Counted from the first letter of the stretch, positions 9,251-18,058 are shown. The stretch is 64,000 nt of DNA from Mycobacterium sp. PS03-16 (GCF_004570325.1 NZ_SPQO01000007.1:124001-188000); one strand, 5' to 3'. Program-made: numbers and translations. The notes: a model not told the origin generated them from the letters alone.

Positions 9251-10284
9251 GGTTCGAGGATGTACTTGGAGCCGCGGCCGGCGGCCATGTCCTCGAGGCT
9301 GGGCACCAGCGCGTCGAGCGGTCGGCGCTCGGTCACCAGCATCGACCCGTCGACCTTCCGGCTCGCCAGCAACTCCACCGCCACCCGGACGAAGTCGGGT
9401 GTGTGGTGGAAGACGCCCTTGAGCGTGTACTCCTCGTAGTGCATGGCGCTCGAGTCGACCGAGAACATCGCGCCCTTGGGCGTCCCGCCGAAGAGCACCG
9501 CCGTCGCGCCGGGGCGCAGGGTGCGCACCGTCTGCTCCCAGACCTGAGGCAGGCCGACGGCTTCGATGCCGACATCCGCCCCGCGGCCGTACGGGGTGCG
9601 GCTCTTGATCAGCGCCACGCGATCCTCGAAGTCCGGAACCTCCGAGAGGTCAACGGTTTCCACCGCGCCGGCCATCTTCGCCTGTTCCAGCCGCCAGGAC
9701 GACTGGTCGACCGAGATCACATTGGCGCCGCGTAGCGTCGCGAGCCGCACGAACATCAGGCCGATCGGCCCGGCCCCGTGCACGACGACGGTGTCGCCGA
9801 GTTCGATACCGGTCTCGTGCATTCCGTGGACCACGGTGGCCAACGGCTCCAGCGGTGCGGCGTCGGCGAAGTCGAGGTCGTCGGGCAGCCGGTAGGTGTT
9901 GCGCTGCACGATGGCCGCGGGGATGATCACCTCCTCGGCGAAGGCGCCGTTGAGGAATTCCAGGTTCTCACACAGGCTCTGGCGGTTGCGGGTGCACGCC
10001 CAGCAGTGCCCGCACGGCACCGTGTTGGCCGCCGTGACGCGGTCACCAACCGCGAAGCCGGTGACGCCGTCGCCCACAGCGGTGACCACTCCGGCGAACT
10101 CGTGCCCGAATCGCGACGGCAGGACGGGAAAGAGCTTCGGATGCCCCCGCCGGTAGGACTTCAGGTCCGTCCCGCACGTCGCCGCGGCCTTGACCTCGAC
10201 CAGCACCTCCCCCGGCGCCGGTTCGGCGCTGGCGAGATCCTCGAGTCGTAACTCTCCTGGCCCGTAGAACATGGCCGCTCTCAT
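9247..10284 (-). CDS. Zinc-dependent alcohol (polyol) dehydrogenase
   Basis: NAD(P)-dependent medium-chain dehydrogenase of 345 residues. Catalytic zinc site: C37 and GHE (H61, E62). Structural zinc site: C91, C94, C97 and C105. A Rossmann motif G-A-G-P-I-G-L-M occurs near residue 175. The start is fixed by ATG 10284 overlapping the kinase stop as ATGA. Resembles sorbitol/threonine-type dehydrogenases. Genomic position between an FGGY kinase and a class II aldolase argues for a polyol substrate. It is a distant paralogue of the eltD-like gene at 1935-3023, so this strain encodes two separate polyol oxidation operons within 12 kb. Confidence 0.88.
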   Translation of the reverse strand: MRAAMFYGPGELRLEDLASAEPAPGEVLVEVKAAATCGTDLKSYRRGHPKLFPVLPSRFGHEFAGVVTAVGDGVTGFAVGDRVTAANTVPCGHCWACTRNRQSLCENLEFLNGAFAEEVIIPAAIVQRNTYRLPDDLDFADAAPLEPLATVVHGMHETGIELGDTVVVHGAGPIGLMFVRLATLRGANVISVDQSSWRLEQAKMAGAVETVDLSEVPDFEDRVALIKSRTPYGRGADVGIEAVGLPQVWEQTVRTLRPGATAVLFGGTPKGAMFSVDSSAMHYEEYTLKGVFHHTPDFVRVAVELLASRKVDGSMLVTERRPLDALVPSLEDMAAGRGSKYILEP

Positions 10285-11807
10285 CGCATTACTCCTTGCG
10301 TGTCGTGGTGCTGAGGTAGGTCGTGGAGCGCGTGCAGCAGGCTCCGGGTCTCGGTGTACATGCGTTCGTAGATCGACCGCAGTGCCGCGTATTCGGTCAC
10401 TGCCGGGTCCCGCGGTTCGACCACGGCATCGATCTGGGCCACCGCGGCCGCCGCCTCGGGCAGCGTGGCGTACTCGCCGATGGCGGTCAGCGCGATCGCG
10501 GCCGCGCCGAGCGCGCTGACCTCCCCGGAGGCGCAGACCTCCAGGGGGCGGCCGAAGACGTCGGCGAGGATCTGGGTCCACAGCGCGCTGCGTGCGCCGC
10601 CACCCATCGCGCGCAACACGTCGACCCGTTCGCCACGGGCGGCTTCCAGTCCGTCGAGCTGCAATCGCAGTTCGAATGCGATGCCCTCGAGCAGCGAGCG
10701 GTAGAAGTGTGCCCTGGTGTGGCAGCCGCGCCAGCCCACCGTCAGCCCGGAGGCCTGGGTGTCCCAGTGCGGTGTCTGCGCGGAGTTCCAGTACGGCAGC
10801 GTGAGCAGTCGCTCGCTACCCACCGGCAGTGCGGCGGCGGCGCGTTCGAGCTGCGGGTCCGGCGCCCCGGCGAGGTCGGGATCGCCGAACTCTTCGCGGA
10901 ACCAGGTCGGCAGGTAGGTGCCGGATGCGCTGAACGTCTCCACGGTGGTCTGCCCGGGCATCGCGGAGACCATCGACCGGTACGCCCGCGAGGGCAGATA
11001 CGACGGGGTCTCGCTGCCGATCACCACCGCGGTCCCGAGGACCAGGTAGGCGGCGCCCGGATCGGTGACCGCCAGCCCGACGCCCGCGGCCTGGCCGTCA
11101 CCGGTGCCCGCGACGACCACGACGTCGCGGCGTACGCCCCAGCGGTCGGCGACGTCGGTGAGCAGGGGACCCAACGGCGTTCCGGTGGGCACGAGGTCGG
11201 GAAGCTGTTCGCGGCGCAGGCCGGCCAGCTCGAGCAGCTCGGGGCTGTAGTCACCGGTGGCCTGGTCGATCAGCGCCAGCGGATCGGTCGAGGCGAGGCT
11301 CGACGTCCAGTGTCCGGTCATGGCGTGCACCAGATAGGAGTGGACGTCGGCGACGCGGTGACAGCGGGCCATGGTGTCGGGTTCGCGGTCGCGCAGCCAG
11401 AGCAGCTTGTAGAGACCGGGCGTGATGTCGGCCGGTTTGCCGGACAGCAACTCGACCCGGTCGGTGCCGTAGCGCCGCACCTCGACGTCGGCGCGGCCGT
11501 CCATCCACAGGATCGCCGGCCGCAACGGCTTTTCGTCGGCGTCCAGGCACGCGAACGTCTCCCGCTGATGGGTCACGCAGATCGCGGCGACGGCGCTCCG
11601 GTCGGGGATCTCGTCGAGCGCCTGCCTGACGGCGAGGTCGGTGGCCGTCCACCACTGGGGCGCCTGCTGTTCGAACCAGTGCGGCGCCGGGCTACGGGTG
11701 TCGAGCGCCTGTGCCCCGGCACCGACGAGCCGGCCGCGCGCGTCGACGACGATCGCCTTGGCCGCCGTGGTGGAGCAGTCGACGGCGATCACCAACGGTG
11801 TCGTCAT
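10281..11807 (-). CDS. FGGY-family carbohydrate kinase
   Basis: ATP-dependent kinase of 508 residues. The N-terminal phosphate motif D-C-S-T-T-A-A-K-A lies at about residues 9-17, T-H-Q-R-E-T-F near residue 80 lies in the sugar-binding cleft, and the C-terminal domain carries M-G-G-G-A-R-S. ATG 11807 overlaps the DeoR-regulator stop as ATGA, and its own stop overlaps the next start, so it is tightly coupled on both sides. It probably phosphorylates the ketose produced by the following dehydrogenase. It differs clearly from the FGGY kinase at 4210-5700 and from xylB, so it is not a recent duplicate. Substrate unassigned. Confidence 0.88.
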   Translation of the reverse strand: MTTPLVIAVDCSTTAAKAIVVDARGRLVGAGAQALDTRSPAPHWFEQQAPQWWTATDLAVRQALDEIPDRSAVAAICVTHQRETFACLDADEKPLRPAILWMDGRADVEVRRYGTDRVELLSGKPADITPGLYKLLWLRDREPDTMARCHRVADVHSYLVHAMTGHWTSSLASTDPLALIDQATGDYSPELLELAGLRREQLPDLVPTGTPLGPLLTDVADRWGVRRDVVVVAGTGDGQAAGVGLAVTDPGAAYLVLGTAVVIGSETPSYLPSRAYRSMVSAMPGQTTVETFSASGTYLPTWFREEFGDPDLAGAPDPQLERAAAALPVGSERLLTLPYWNSAQTPHWDTQASGLTVGWRGCHTRAHFYRSLLEGIAFELRLQLDGLEAARGERVDVLRAMGGGARSALWTQILADVFGRPLEVCASGEVSALGAAAIALTAIGEYATLPEAAAAVAQIDAVVEPRDPAVTEYAALRSIYERMYTETRSLLHALHDLPQHHDTQGVMR

Positions 11808-12637
11808 GACTGCCCCTCCTGATCGGTGGCGGCGGCTTCGAGGCGCGGCGCCAGGACGACGTTCGCGCCGCTGTCTGCCATGCGTCGCCGCTCCTCGGGA
11901 TCGAGGGCGTCGTCGACGACGACCGCGTCGAACTCCTCGAGGTCACAGATCCGGTGGATGGCCCGGCGGGCCACCTTGGTGTGATCGATCAGCAGGACGC
12001 GGATCTCCGCACTCGCCATGAACGCGCGCTTGAGATCGGCGGCCGGACTCGAGGGGTGAAAACACGCCCCGCGCGAGACGGCGGGCACCGACATGAACAA
12101 CACGTCGTAGTGCATGTCGCGCAGCGCGCGCACCGATTGCGGCCCGACGAACGACGAGAACTCGGGGACGAAGTCCCCGCCGACGGCGTTGAGCCGGACG
12201 CGCGGGTCGGCCGACAACTCGTTGATGGCGGGCAGGAAGTTGGTCACCACCGTCAAGGGCAGGTGTTCGAGCAGCACCGGCAGCAGATGCAGCGCGGTGG
12301 TGCTGTCGTCGAGAGCGACGGCCTGCATGTCGACCCGACCGGCGGCCCAATCGAAGCCCACCCGCGCCACCGCCTGCTTCTCGGCGAGGTTGAGGCTCTT
12401 GCGCAACGCGATGTTGCGCTCGAACGCCTCGCTGGGCGGCGCCTCGGCGCCGGACCGCACCTTGCGCAGCATCCCGCGCGCATGCAGGTGGTCGAGATCG
12501 CGGTGGATCGTCATCGTGCTCACGCCGAAGACGTCGGCCAGCTCGTCGATGCGGGCGCCACCCCGCGCCTTGACGAACTCCACGATCTCCGAGCGCCGGT
12601 GTGAGTGCGTGCCGGTGCGCGACGGCGGTGTGGACAC
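11804..12637 (-). CDS. DeoR/GlpR-family transcriptional regulator
   Basis: Sugar-responsive repressor of 277 residues. The N-terminal winged helix (R-R-S-E-I-V-E-F-V then V-S-T-M-T-I-H-R-D-L) is followed by a DeoR sensor domain with the phosphosugar-binding D-D-S-T-T-A element. GTG 12637 is preferred because GAGGAGG lies 6 nt before it; an earlier in-frame GTG at 12685 would fall inside the promoter. First gene of the four-gene kinase/dehydrogenase/aldolase operon, hence autoregulated if it binds the dyad upstream. Its effector is probably a phosphorylated sugar of that pathway. Confidence 0.9.
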   Translation of the reverse strand: MSTPPSRTGTHSHRRSEIVEFVKARGGARIDELADVFGVSTMTIHRDLDHLHARGMLRKVRSGAEAPPSEAFERNIALRKSLNLAEKQAVARVGFDWAAGRVDMQAVALDDSTTALHLLPVLLEHLPLTVVTNFLPAINELSADPRVRLNAVGGDFVPEFSSFVGPQSVRALRDMHYDVLFMSVPAVSRGACFHPSSPAADLKRAFMASAEIRVLLIDHTKVARRAIHRICDLEEFDAVVVDDALDPEERRRMADSGANVVLAPRLEAAATDQEGQS

Positions 12638-12749
12638 CGCGAACCTCCTCGTGAGCAGCAACACATGCGCACGAGAACATATCACGCGACATCACATAAT
12701 CAACACATAACGTGTTAAGTAGGGCGCCGTTATAACAGCACGGTCGGCG
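12638..12749 (-). promoter_or_regulatory. Promoter and operator-like dyad of the DeoR-led polyol operon
   Basis: An AT-rich patch in otherwise GC-rich DNA. On the minus strand TTGATT (12703-12698), 16 bp, TATGTT (12681-12676) fits a housekeeping promoter, giving a leader of about 30 nt before GTG 12637 with a GAGGAGG ribosome-binding site. Just upstream of and touching the -35 box is a perfect dyad AACAC-N5-GTGTT at 12702-12716, a plausible DeoR operator. The xylB stop lies at 12750 on the same strand, so this promoter separates xylB from the operon. Confidence 0.65.
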
Positions 12750-14150
12750 TCACTGCCCCAGGGTCAACGCCTGCGCGCCGGCGTACCGCTCGTTGACCTG
12801 CGGGGTGGCGGCCGCCTCGTAGGTCTCGGTGGCGCCGGACGACCATGCCGGGGGCGTGTCCTGCTGCGACACCACCCACGCGGCCTGCCGGGCGGCGCCC
12901 AGCGCCACGTACTCGGCCGGTGTCGGGACGTGCACCGGACGGCCCCACACCGCGGGCGCGATCCGGCGCACCGCCGCCGACCGGGCGCCGCCGCCGACCA
13001 GGATGATGCGGTGCACGTCGATGCCCTGGGCGGAGATCTTGTCGATGCAGTACGCCATGGAGGCCAGCAGGCCTTCGACCGCCGCCCGCGCGATGTTGGC
13101 CGCCGTCAGGTTCCGCGTCGTCACACCGTGCAGCGCCCCCGAGGCGCCCGGCAGGTTCGGCGAGCGTTCCCCGTCGAAGTAGGGCACCAGCGTGAGCCCT
13201 TCGGCCCCCGCGGGCGCCTGCAGCGCCAGGCGGTCCAGTTCGTCGAAGTCCACCCGCAGCATGTTCGCGGTGGCCGCCAGCACGGGCGCGCCGTTGAGCG
13301 TGCACACCAGCGGCAGCTGCCGGCCGGTCGCGTCGGCGAAGCCCGCCACGATGCCTTCCGGATCGCGCGGGGCGGTGGTCCCGACGGCGCTCACCACACC
13401 GGAGGTGCCCAGCGACACCACGCAGTCGCCGGGTTCGGCGCCCAGGCCGAACGCGGCAGCCGCGTTGTCCCCGGCCCCGGGGCCGAGCGGGGCGCCCGCC
13501 GGCGTCCGGCCCGCCTCGTCGCGCGGCCCCACCACGAGCGGCACCGCGGGCCGGCGCCCGCGCATGGCCATCTCCAAGAGCTCGGGGTCGTAGTCGCCGC
13601 TGCGGGCGGAGAAGTAGCCGGTGCCGCTGGCGTCACTGCGATCGGTCCGCAGGTCGGCGATGTCGGTGGAGCCGGACAGCCGCCAGGTCAGCCAGTCGTG
13701 CGGAAGGCATACGGCGGCAGTGGCTTCCGCGTGGGCGGGCTCGGTGTCGGCGAGCCAGCGCAGCTTGGTTGCGGTGATGGAGGCGACCGGGACGACGCCG
13801 ATCCGCTCGGCCCAGGCCGCAGGCCCACCCAGCTCCTCGACCAGCTCGGCCGCGGCGGGGCCGGAGCGGGTGTCGTTCCACAGCAACGCATCTCGCACCA
13901 CCGCGCCCGACTCGTCGAGGCACACCATGCCGTGCTGCTGGGCGCCCACCGACACCGCGGCGACGTCGTCGAGGCCGCCGGCGGCGGTGACGGCGGCCTG
14001 CAGCGCCGCCCACCACAGCTGCGGGTCGACCTCTGTCCCGTCCGGATGCGGTGACGTCGCCGACCGAACGATCTCACCGGTGTCGGCATCGCACACCAGA
14101 ACCTTGCACGACTGGGTCGACGAGTCGACACCGGCAACCAGCGCCACCAT
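12750..14150 (-). CDS. xylB: Xylulokinase
   Basis: ATP:D-xylulose 5-phosphotransferase of 466 residues, feeding the pentose phosphate pathway. The FGGY N-terminal motif D-S-S-T-Q-S-C-K is at 9-16, the XylB signature Q-Q-H-G-M-V at 71-76, and G-D-N-A-A-A-A-F-G contains the conserved catalytic Asp. The C-terminal domain has [10 protein letters not shown] 14150 has AGGAGG directly upstream. It precedes the DeoR operon on the same strand but a separate promoter lies between. Third FGGY kinase in 10 kb, and the one whose substrate can be named with most confidence. Confidence 0.9.
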   Translation of the reverse strand: MVALVAGVDSSTQSCKVLVCDADTGEIVRSATSPHPDGTEVDPQLWWAALQAAVTAAGGLDDVAAVSVGAQQHGMVCLDESGAVVRDALLWNDTRSGPAAAELVEELGGPAAWAERIGVVPVASITATKLRWLADTEPAHAEATAAVCLPHDWLTWRLSGSTDIADLRTDRSDASGTGYFSARSGDYDPELLEMAMRGRRPAVPLVVGPRDEAGRTPAGAPLGPGAGDNAAAAFGLGAEPGDCVVSLGTSGVVSAVGTTAPRDPEGIVAGFADATGRQLPLVCTLNGAPVLAATANMLRVDFDELDRLALQAPAGAEGLTLVPYFDGERSPNLPGASGALHGVTTRNLTAANIARAAVEGLLASMAYCIDKISAQGIDVHRIILVGGGARSAAVRRIAPAVWGRPVHVPTPAEYVALGAARQAAWVVSQQDTPPAWSSGATETYEAAATPQVNERYAGAQALTLGQ

Positions 14151-14328
14151 GGCCTCCTATGTTCAGACGGACAACCAGCCTATCCAGCCGGGCCCGCCGC
14201 AGCAGGGACGGCGGCACCGTCCTCGCGGCCTCGCTGCCCACAGCCCGCCGGACGTGCGTCCACTGCGGAATTCGGGCCGACTTCTCGCAGTGAGCGCACA
14301 CTCGCCGTGACAGCGCGACAATCAAGTG

Positions 14329-14817
14329 ATGAGCATCGGAGATCGGTGGGATCCCGAACGCGACGAGACGCAGGCGCAGCGGCTCGACCGGAACTGGGCC
14401 GGCCTGCTGCAGGAGCTGCGCGTCGCCCAGACCGGTGTACAGGTGCTCACCGGTTTTCTGCTCACCCTCCCGTTCCAGCAGCGGTTCACCCAGCTCGGTG
14501 ACGGCGCGCGGCTGGTCTACCTCGTCACCGTGGCGTGCTCGATCGGGTCCACCGTCCTGCTCGTCGCGCCGGTGAGCATGCACCGCGTGCTGTTCCGCAG
14601 GCACCGGCTCGACGTGCTGGTCGCCTCGTCGCACCTGTGCGCGATGTGGGGTCTGCTGCTGTTGGGCCTGACCCTGGCCGGTGTCGCGGCGGTAATCTTC
14701 GACGCGGTGCTCGGCCCCGCGAGCGCCTGGGCCGCCGGGGTGCTGACGTTGGTCGCGCTCACGTCGTTCTGGCTGGTCCTGCCGGTTCGGGAACGGCGCG
14801 ACAGAAGGCCGGACTGA
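14329..14817 (+). CDS. DUF6328 family integral membrane protein
   Basis: Small inner-membrane protein of 162 residues. A polar N-terminus (about 35 residues, with R-N-W-A-G-L-L-Q-E-L-R) precedes four hydrophobic segments at about 40-58, 65-85, 105-128 and 132-152; the C-terminus is Arg-rich and presumably cytoplasmic. This matches the actinobacterial family DUF6328, whose function is unknown. ATG 14329 is preferred over the immediately preceding GTG 14326. It faces away from xylB across a 178-bp gap with no clear promoter. No biochemical role can be proposed. Confidence 0.7.
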   Translation: MSIGDRWDPERDETQAQRLDRNWAGLLQELRVAQTGVQVLTGFLLTLPFQQRFTQLGDGARLVYLVTVACSIGSTVLLVAPVSMHRVLFRRHRLDVLVASSHLCAMWGLLLLGLTLAGVAAVIFDAVLGPASAWAAGVLTLVALTSFWLVLPVRERRDRRPD

Positions 14818-14855
14818 GGAGTTTGTGACGTCGTCGGCGGGGGAACACACCCGCC

Positions 14856-15821
14856 ATGCTGATCCGACGTATCGCGCGACCCATGTTGTCTGCTGTGTTC
14901 ATCGGGCGGGGTGTGGAGGCGCTGCGCAGCCCCAAACCGGCTGCGGACGCCGCCCGGCCGACGCTCGAAGGCCTGAGCAAGCTGCCCGATCCGGTCGGCA
15001 CCAACGTGCCGTCGAATGCCGAGACCGTCGCGAAGATCACCGCCGCGGTGCAGATCGGCGGCGGGCTGCTGCTGGCGACCGGCAAGATGCCGCGTCTGGC
15101 GTCCGCCGCGCTGGCGTTCAGCGTGGTGCCGGGAAGCCTGGGCGGACACACCTTCTGGAGCGAGACCGACCCGGCCCGTAAGGCCGAAGAGCGGCGCGCC
15201 TTCCTCACCGACGTCAGCCTGATCGGCGGGCTGATCATCGCCGCGGTGGACACCGAAGGCAAGCCGTCGCTGGGCTGGCGCGGCCGCAAGGCCGCCGAGA
15301 AGGCCGCCGGTGCGGTCACCGCGGCGCTGCCCGTGGGCGCCGCCGCCGGTCACTCGCTGACCGACAGTGAGTTCGCCGAGAAATTGGGCCACGGCCTGCA
15401 TGTCGGCGCCGAGCGTGGCCGGGAGCTGGCCACGGTGGCCGGCAAGCGCGGCGCCGAACTCGCCGAGGTGGCCCGCGAGCGCGGCTCGGAGTGGGCCGAG
15501 GTCGCCGGCAAGCGCGGTGCGGTGCTGGCCGACGCGGCGAGCAAGCGCAGCGCCGAACTCGCCGAGATCGCCAGCAAGCGCAGCGCCGAACTGGCCGACG
15601 CCGCGGGCAAGCGCGGCGCCGTGTGGGCCGACGTCGCCCGCGAACGCGGTTACGAGTGGGCCGATGTCGCACGCGAGCGCGCACCGGAACTGGCCGACGC
15701 GGCCAGCCGGCGCAGCGCCGAGCTGGCCGAGTTGGCGCGCGAGCGCGCCAACGAGCTCGCCGACACCACCCGTAGCCAGGTCAAGCAGTCCAAGAAGCAG
15801 GCCAAGCGCCGGCTGCGCTGA
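14856..15821 (+). CDS. DoxX-like membrane protein with C-terminal 11-residue repeat tail
   Basis: A 321-residue protein with two parts. Residues 1-140 resemble the DoxX family (G-G-G-L-L-L-A-T-G-K and other hydrophobic segments), small membrane proteins linked to redox or stress. Residues 183-303 are eleven uninterrupted copies of an 11-residue unit of consensus V-A-x-K/E-R-x-A-E-L-A-D/E, followed by a Lys/Arg-rich end. Hendecad units of this kind form long amphipathic helices that lie on membranes or make coiled coils. The tail is probably a surface-binding or oligomerisation element; that is inference. The gene follows the DUF6328 gene by 38 bp and ends at a strong hairpin terminator. Confidence 0.75.
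   Translation: MLIRRIARPMLSAVFIGRGVEALRSPKPAADAARPTLEGLSKLPDPVGTNVPSNAETVAKITAAVQIGGGLLLATGKMPRLASAALAFSVVPGSLGGHTFWSETDPARKAEERRAFLTDVSLIGGLIIAAVDTEGKPSLGWRGRKAAEKAAGAVTAALPVGAAAGHSLTDSEFAEKLGHGLHVGAERGRELATVAGKRGAELAEVARERGSEWAEVAGKRGAVLADAASKRSAELAEIASKRSAELADAAGKRGAVWADVARERGYEWADVARERAPELADAASRRSAELAELARERANELADTTRSQVKQSKKQAKRRLR
15402..15764 (+). repeat. Eleven tandem 33-bp coding units (hendecad repeats)
   Basis: In-frame repeats inside the DoxX-like gene encoding residues 183-303. Every unit is exactly 33 bp, and units begin V/A/I/L-A-x-K/R/E-R and end L/W-A-D/E. The units have diverged in both sequence and codon use, so protein-level selection rather than very recent slippage keeps the 11-residue phase. 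Confidence 0.85.
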
Positions 15822-15842
15822 CCAGCCGCGACTCTCACCGAC

Positions 15843-15876
15843 CGGACCGGGCGCGTCGAAGCGCCCGGTCCGTTGT
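15843..15876 (+). terminator. Rho-independent-type terminator after the DoxX-like gene
   Basis: A perfect 12-bp stem (arms 15843-15854 and 15861-15872) with a 6-base loop GTCGAA, followed by TTGT. It lies 22 bp after the DoxX-like stop codon and before the RDD-gene promoter (TACATT at 15887-15892). The T-run is short, as usual in mycobacteria. Confidence 0.75.
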
Positions 15877-15927
15877 CGTCGGACGGTACATTCGTCAGAC
15901 CCCACTACGCGGTCAGGAGCGGATGCG

Positions 15928-16518
15928 ATGACAACCGGTGACTACCCCCCTCAACCGGGCCAGCCCCAGTACGGACAACCCCAGTACGGTGGACCGCAGT
16001 ACGGTGGGCCGCCACCCGGTCAGCCCCAGTACGGCCAACCGCCCTACGGGCAGCCGCAATACGGGCAGCCGGGCGGATATCCCCCGCCGTTCGGCGGCAC
16101 CCAGCCCGGCAGCCTGGGCATGCGGTTCCTCGCCCGCCTGATCGACGGCATCATCGTCGGCATCGTCGGCGGCCTGGTGATCCTGCTGACCGGGACCTCC
16201 GACAACTTCTGGGTCACCGGACTGTTCACCGGTGCGCTGTCGTTCCTGTACTACGTCGTGTTCGAGGTGACGCAGGGGTGGACGCCGGGCAAGAAACTGC
16301 TCGGTATGAGCGTGCGCGGCCCCGGTGGCGCGCCGAAGCCGTCGGCGTCGCAGTCGGCTATTCGCAACTTGTTCACGCTGCTGCCCATCATCCCGTTCGT
16401 CGGCGGCCTGCTCGGCGTCATCGCGATCGTGGTGATCGCGGTGACCATCAACGGCAGCCCGACCAAACAGGGCAAGCACGATGAGATGGCCGGCGGCACC
16501 CAGGTGGTCAAAGGCTGA
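15928..16518 (+). CDS. RDD family membrane protein with Pro/Gln/Tyr/Gly-rich N-terminus
   Basis: A 196-residue integral membrane protein. Residues 1-60 are low complexity built from Q-P-Q-Y-G and G-Q-P units and likely disordered in the cytoplasm. The RDD domain follows, with R-F-L-A-R-L-I-D-G near 67-75 that gives the family its name, two long hydrophobic segments, and T-P-G-K-K-L-L-G-M near 118. RDD proteins are variously linked to ion transport; the substrate here is unknown. ATG 15928 has AGGAG 9 nt upstream. The same Q-Y-G-Q-P style of tail recurs in the DUF4333 protein at 52164-52982. Confidence 0.85.
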   Translation: MTTGDYPPQPGQPQYGQPQYGGPQYGGPPPGQPQYGQPPYGQPQYGQPGGYPPPFGGTQPGSLGMRFLARLIDGIIVGIVGGLVILLTGTSDNFWVTGLFTGALSFLYYVVFEVTQGWTPGKKLLGMSVRGPGGAPKPSASQSAIRNLFTLLPIIPFVGGLLGVIAIVVIAVTINGSPTKQGKHDEMAGGTQVVKG

Positions 16519-16557
16519 CGCTCGCGGGCGGCTGAGCCCGACTTTCGCACTCCGGAG

Positions 16558-16594
16558 ATCCCCCGACACCGCCCCGCGGGTCGGGGGATTTCTT
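16558..16594 (+). terminator. Hairpin terminator after the RDD gene
   Basis: Perfect 10-bp stem (ATCCCCCGAC at 16558-16567 pairing with 16580-16589), 12-base loop, then TTTCTT on the plus strand. It ends 3 bp before the gntK stop codon and separates the two convergent genes. Confidence 0.8.
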
Positions 16595-16596
16595 GG

Positions 16597-17094
16597 TCAG
16601 GAAGCGGTGTCGGTGCGCGACAGGTACGTCTCGATGATCGCGTCGATGTCGCGGGCGACGTCGATGGTCACGCCCCGCTCGTCGTCGCCGAGCGGTTCGA
16701 GCGTCGCGAACTGCGACGCCAGCAGCGAAGCCGGCATGAAGTGACCGGGCCGGCTCGCCTGCCGCCTGCCGATCACGTCTTGCGTACCGCTCAGGTGCAG
16801 GAATTCCACTGCGGCGCAGTGTCCCCGCAGCTGGTCGCGGTAACGGCGCTTGAGCGCCGAGCAGCTCATCACGCCGCCGTCCGCGTGGGCGGCCAACCAC
16901 TCCCCGATCGCTTCCAGCCAGGGATGGCGGTCGGTGTCGTCGAGCGGATGGCCGGCCGTCATCTTCTCGATGTTGGCCGGCGGGTGGAAGTCGTCGGCGT
17001 CGGCGAACGGCACCCGCAGCCGCTGCGCCAGCGCGGCGCCCACGGTCGACTTACCGGACCCCGACACCCCCATCACGACGATCGGTGGTGTCAT
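16597..17094 (-). CDS. gntK: Gluconokinase
   Basis: ATP:D-gluconate 6-phosphotransferase of the thermoresistant GntK type, 165 residues. The Walker A motif G-V-S-G-S-G-K-S-T lies at residues 9-17, D-A-D-D-F-H-P near 31 and S-C-S-A-L-K-R-R-Y-R near 77 are family signatures for gluconate and ATP binding. ATG 17094 is preferred over an in-frame GTG at 17103 because AGGTGA lies 4 nt upstream. No gluconate transporter or edd/gnd gene is next to it. Divergent from the SCO6745-type gene with a 76-bp gap. Confidence 0.92.
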   Translation of the reverse strand: MTPPIVVMGVSGSGKSTVGAALAQRLRVPFADADDFHPPANIEKMTAGHPLDDTDRHPWLEAIGEWLAAHADGGVMSCSALKRRYRDQLRGHCAAVEFLHLSGTQDVIGRRQASRPGHFMPASLLASQFATLEPLGDDERGVTIDVARDIDAIIETYLSRTDTAS

Positions 17095-17170
17095 CTTGAT
17101 CACCTACCCGAAAGTCGGGGCCGCCACACCAGCCGAGCGTGCGCCGACACCGGCTGGTTAGGCTGCCGAT

Positions 17171-18058
17171 GTGACCCGACACCCGCAGTTGGCGCGCCGG
17201 TTCTTCGACCGCATCGAGCCGCTTCACGCCGTCACCTACTTCGCCCCGGAAGCGCGTGCGGCGCTGGATGATCTGGGGTACCGCGGCTTCTGGATGGGGT
17301 ACTTCGCGGCCCGGTCCGCCCCGCTGGGCGTGGTGCCCGCCGAGGTGGTCGGCGCGGTGTTCTACAACTTCGCCCCCGAGCGGGTCGCCAAGGCGCTGCC
17401 CGCGGCCTGGGACATCGCGCCGCCCGAAGCGGCCCTGCGCGCGCGGGAGCAGTCGGCCGTCGCCGCGCTGCGGCGCTACGGGGTCGCCGACGGGGACGGC
17501 GTTGCGACGGCCGCCGAACTGGCGGCCAAGGCGGCGCGCGGTCTCACCGTCGACGGCAGGCCGCTCTATGCGGCGAACCGGGCGCTGGACTGGCCGCAGG
17601 AGCCGGTCGCCATGCTGTGGCACGCGACCACACTGCTGCGTGAACACCGCGGCGACGGCCACGTCGCGCTGCTCACCGCCGCCGGGATCTCCGGGCGCGA
17701 GTGCAACGTGCTGCATGCCGCCGACGGCCGGGTGCCCCGCGAGATGATCATGCGCAGCCGCGATTACGACGACGAACAGTGGCAGCACTACGCCGAACGT
17801 TTGGCCGAACGCGGTCTCCTCGACGCCGGAGGCGAGCTGACCGACGCCGGGCGGGCCGAGAAGCAGCGGCTCGAGGACGCCACCGATGCGCTGGCGCTGG
17901 GCGCCCTCGACGCCCTGAGCGACGACGAGGTGGAGACCCTGTTCCGCGCCCTGACGCCGCTCACGCGCGCGGTCATCGCCGGAGGTGACCTGCCGGCCAC
18001 CACCCCGATGGGTCTGTCGCGCGCCGACCTCGACGACGACAGCGCCCACCTCGGCTGA
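17171..18058 (+). CDS. SCO6745 family protein (actinobacterial, helical/HTH-like)
   Basis: A 295-residue soluble protein beginning T-R-H-P-Q-L-A-R-R-F-F-D-R-I-E-P-L-H-A-V-T-Y-F. That beginning is the hallmark of the conserved actinobacterial SCO6745 family, which is of unknown function. It is mostly helical, and the C-terminal part (L-L-D-A-G-G-E-L-T-D-A-G-R) resembles a winged-helix wing as in MarR-like proteins; DNA binding is only a suggestion. Start GTG 17171 is 6 nt behind a -10-like TAGGCT (17159-17164), so it is probably leaderless. Convergent with the DUF3140 gene. Confidence 0.75.
   Translation: MTRHPQLARRFFDRIEPLHAVTYFAPEARAALDDLGYRGFWMGYFAARSAPLGVVPAEVVGAVFYNFAPERVAKALPAAWDIAPPEAALRAREQSAVAALRRYGVADGDGVATAAELAAKAARGLTVDGRPLYAANRALDWPQEPVAMLWHATTLLREHRGDGHVALLTAAGISGRECNVLHAADGRVPREMIMRSRDYDDEQWQHYAERLAERGLLDAGGELTDAGRAEKQRLEDATDALALGALDALSDDEVETLFRALTPLTRAVIAGGDLPATTPMGLSRADLDDDSAHLG

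Noticed and set aside
10323..11822. 499-codon plus-strand frame opposite the FGGY kinase
   Set aside because: No domain; the minus-strand kinase motifs and 4-bp overlaps explain the region.
15402..15764. CRISPR-like or minisatellite array
   Set aside because: Units are contiguous, coding, in frame and without spacers; they are hendecad protein repeats.
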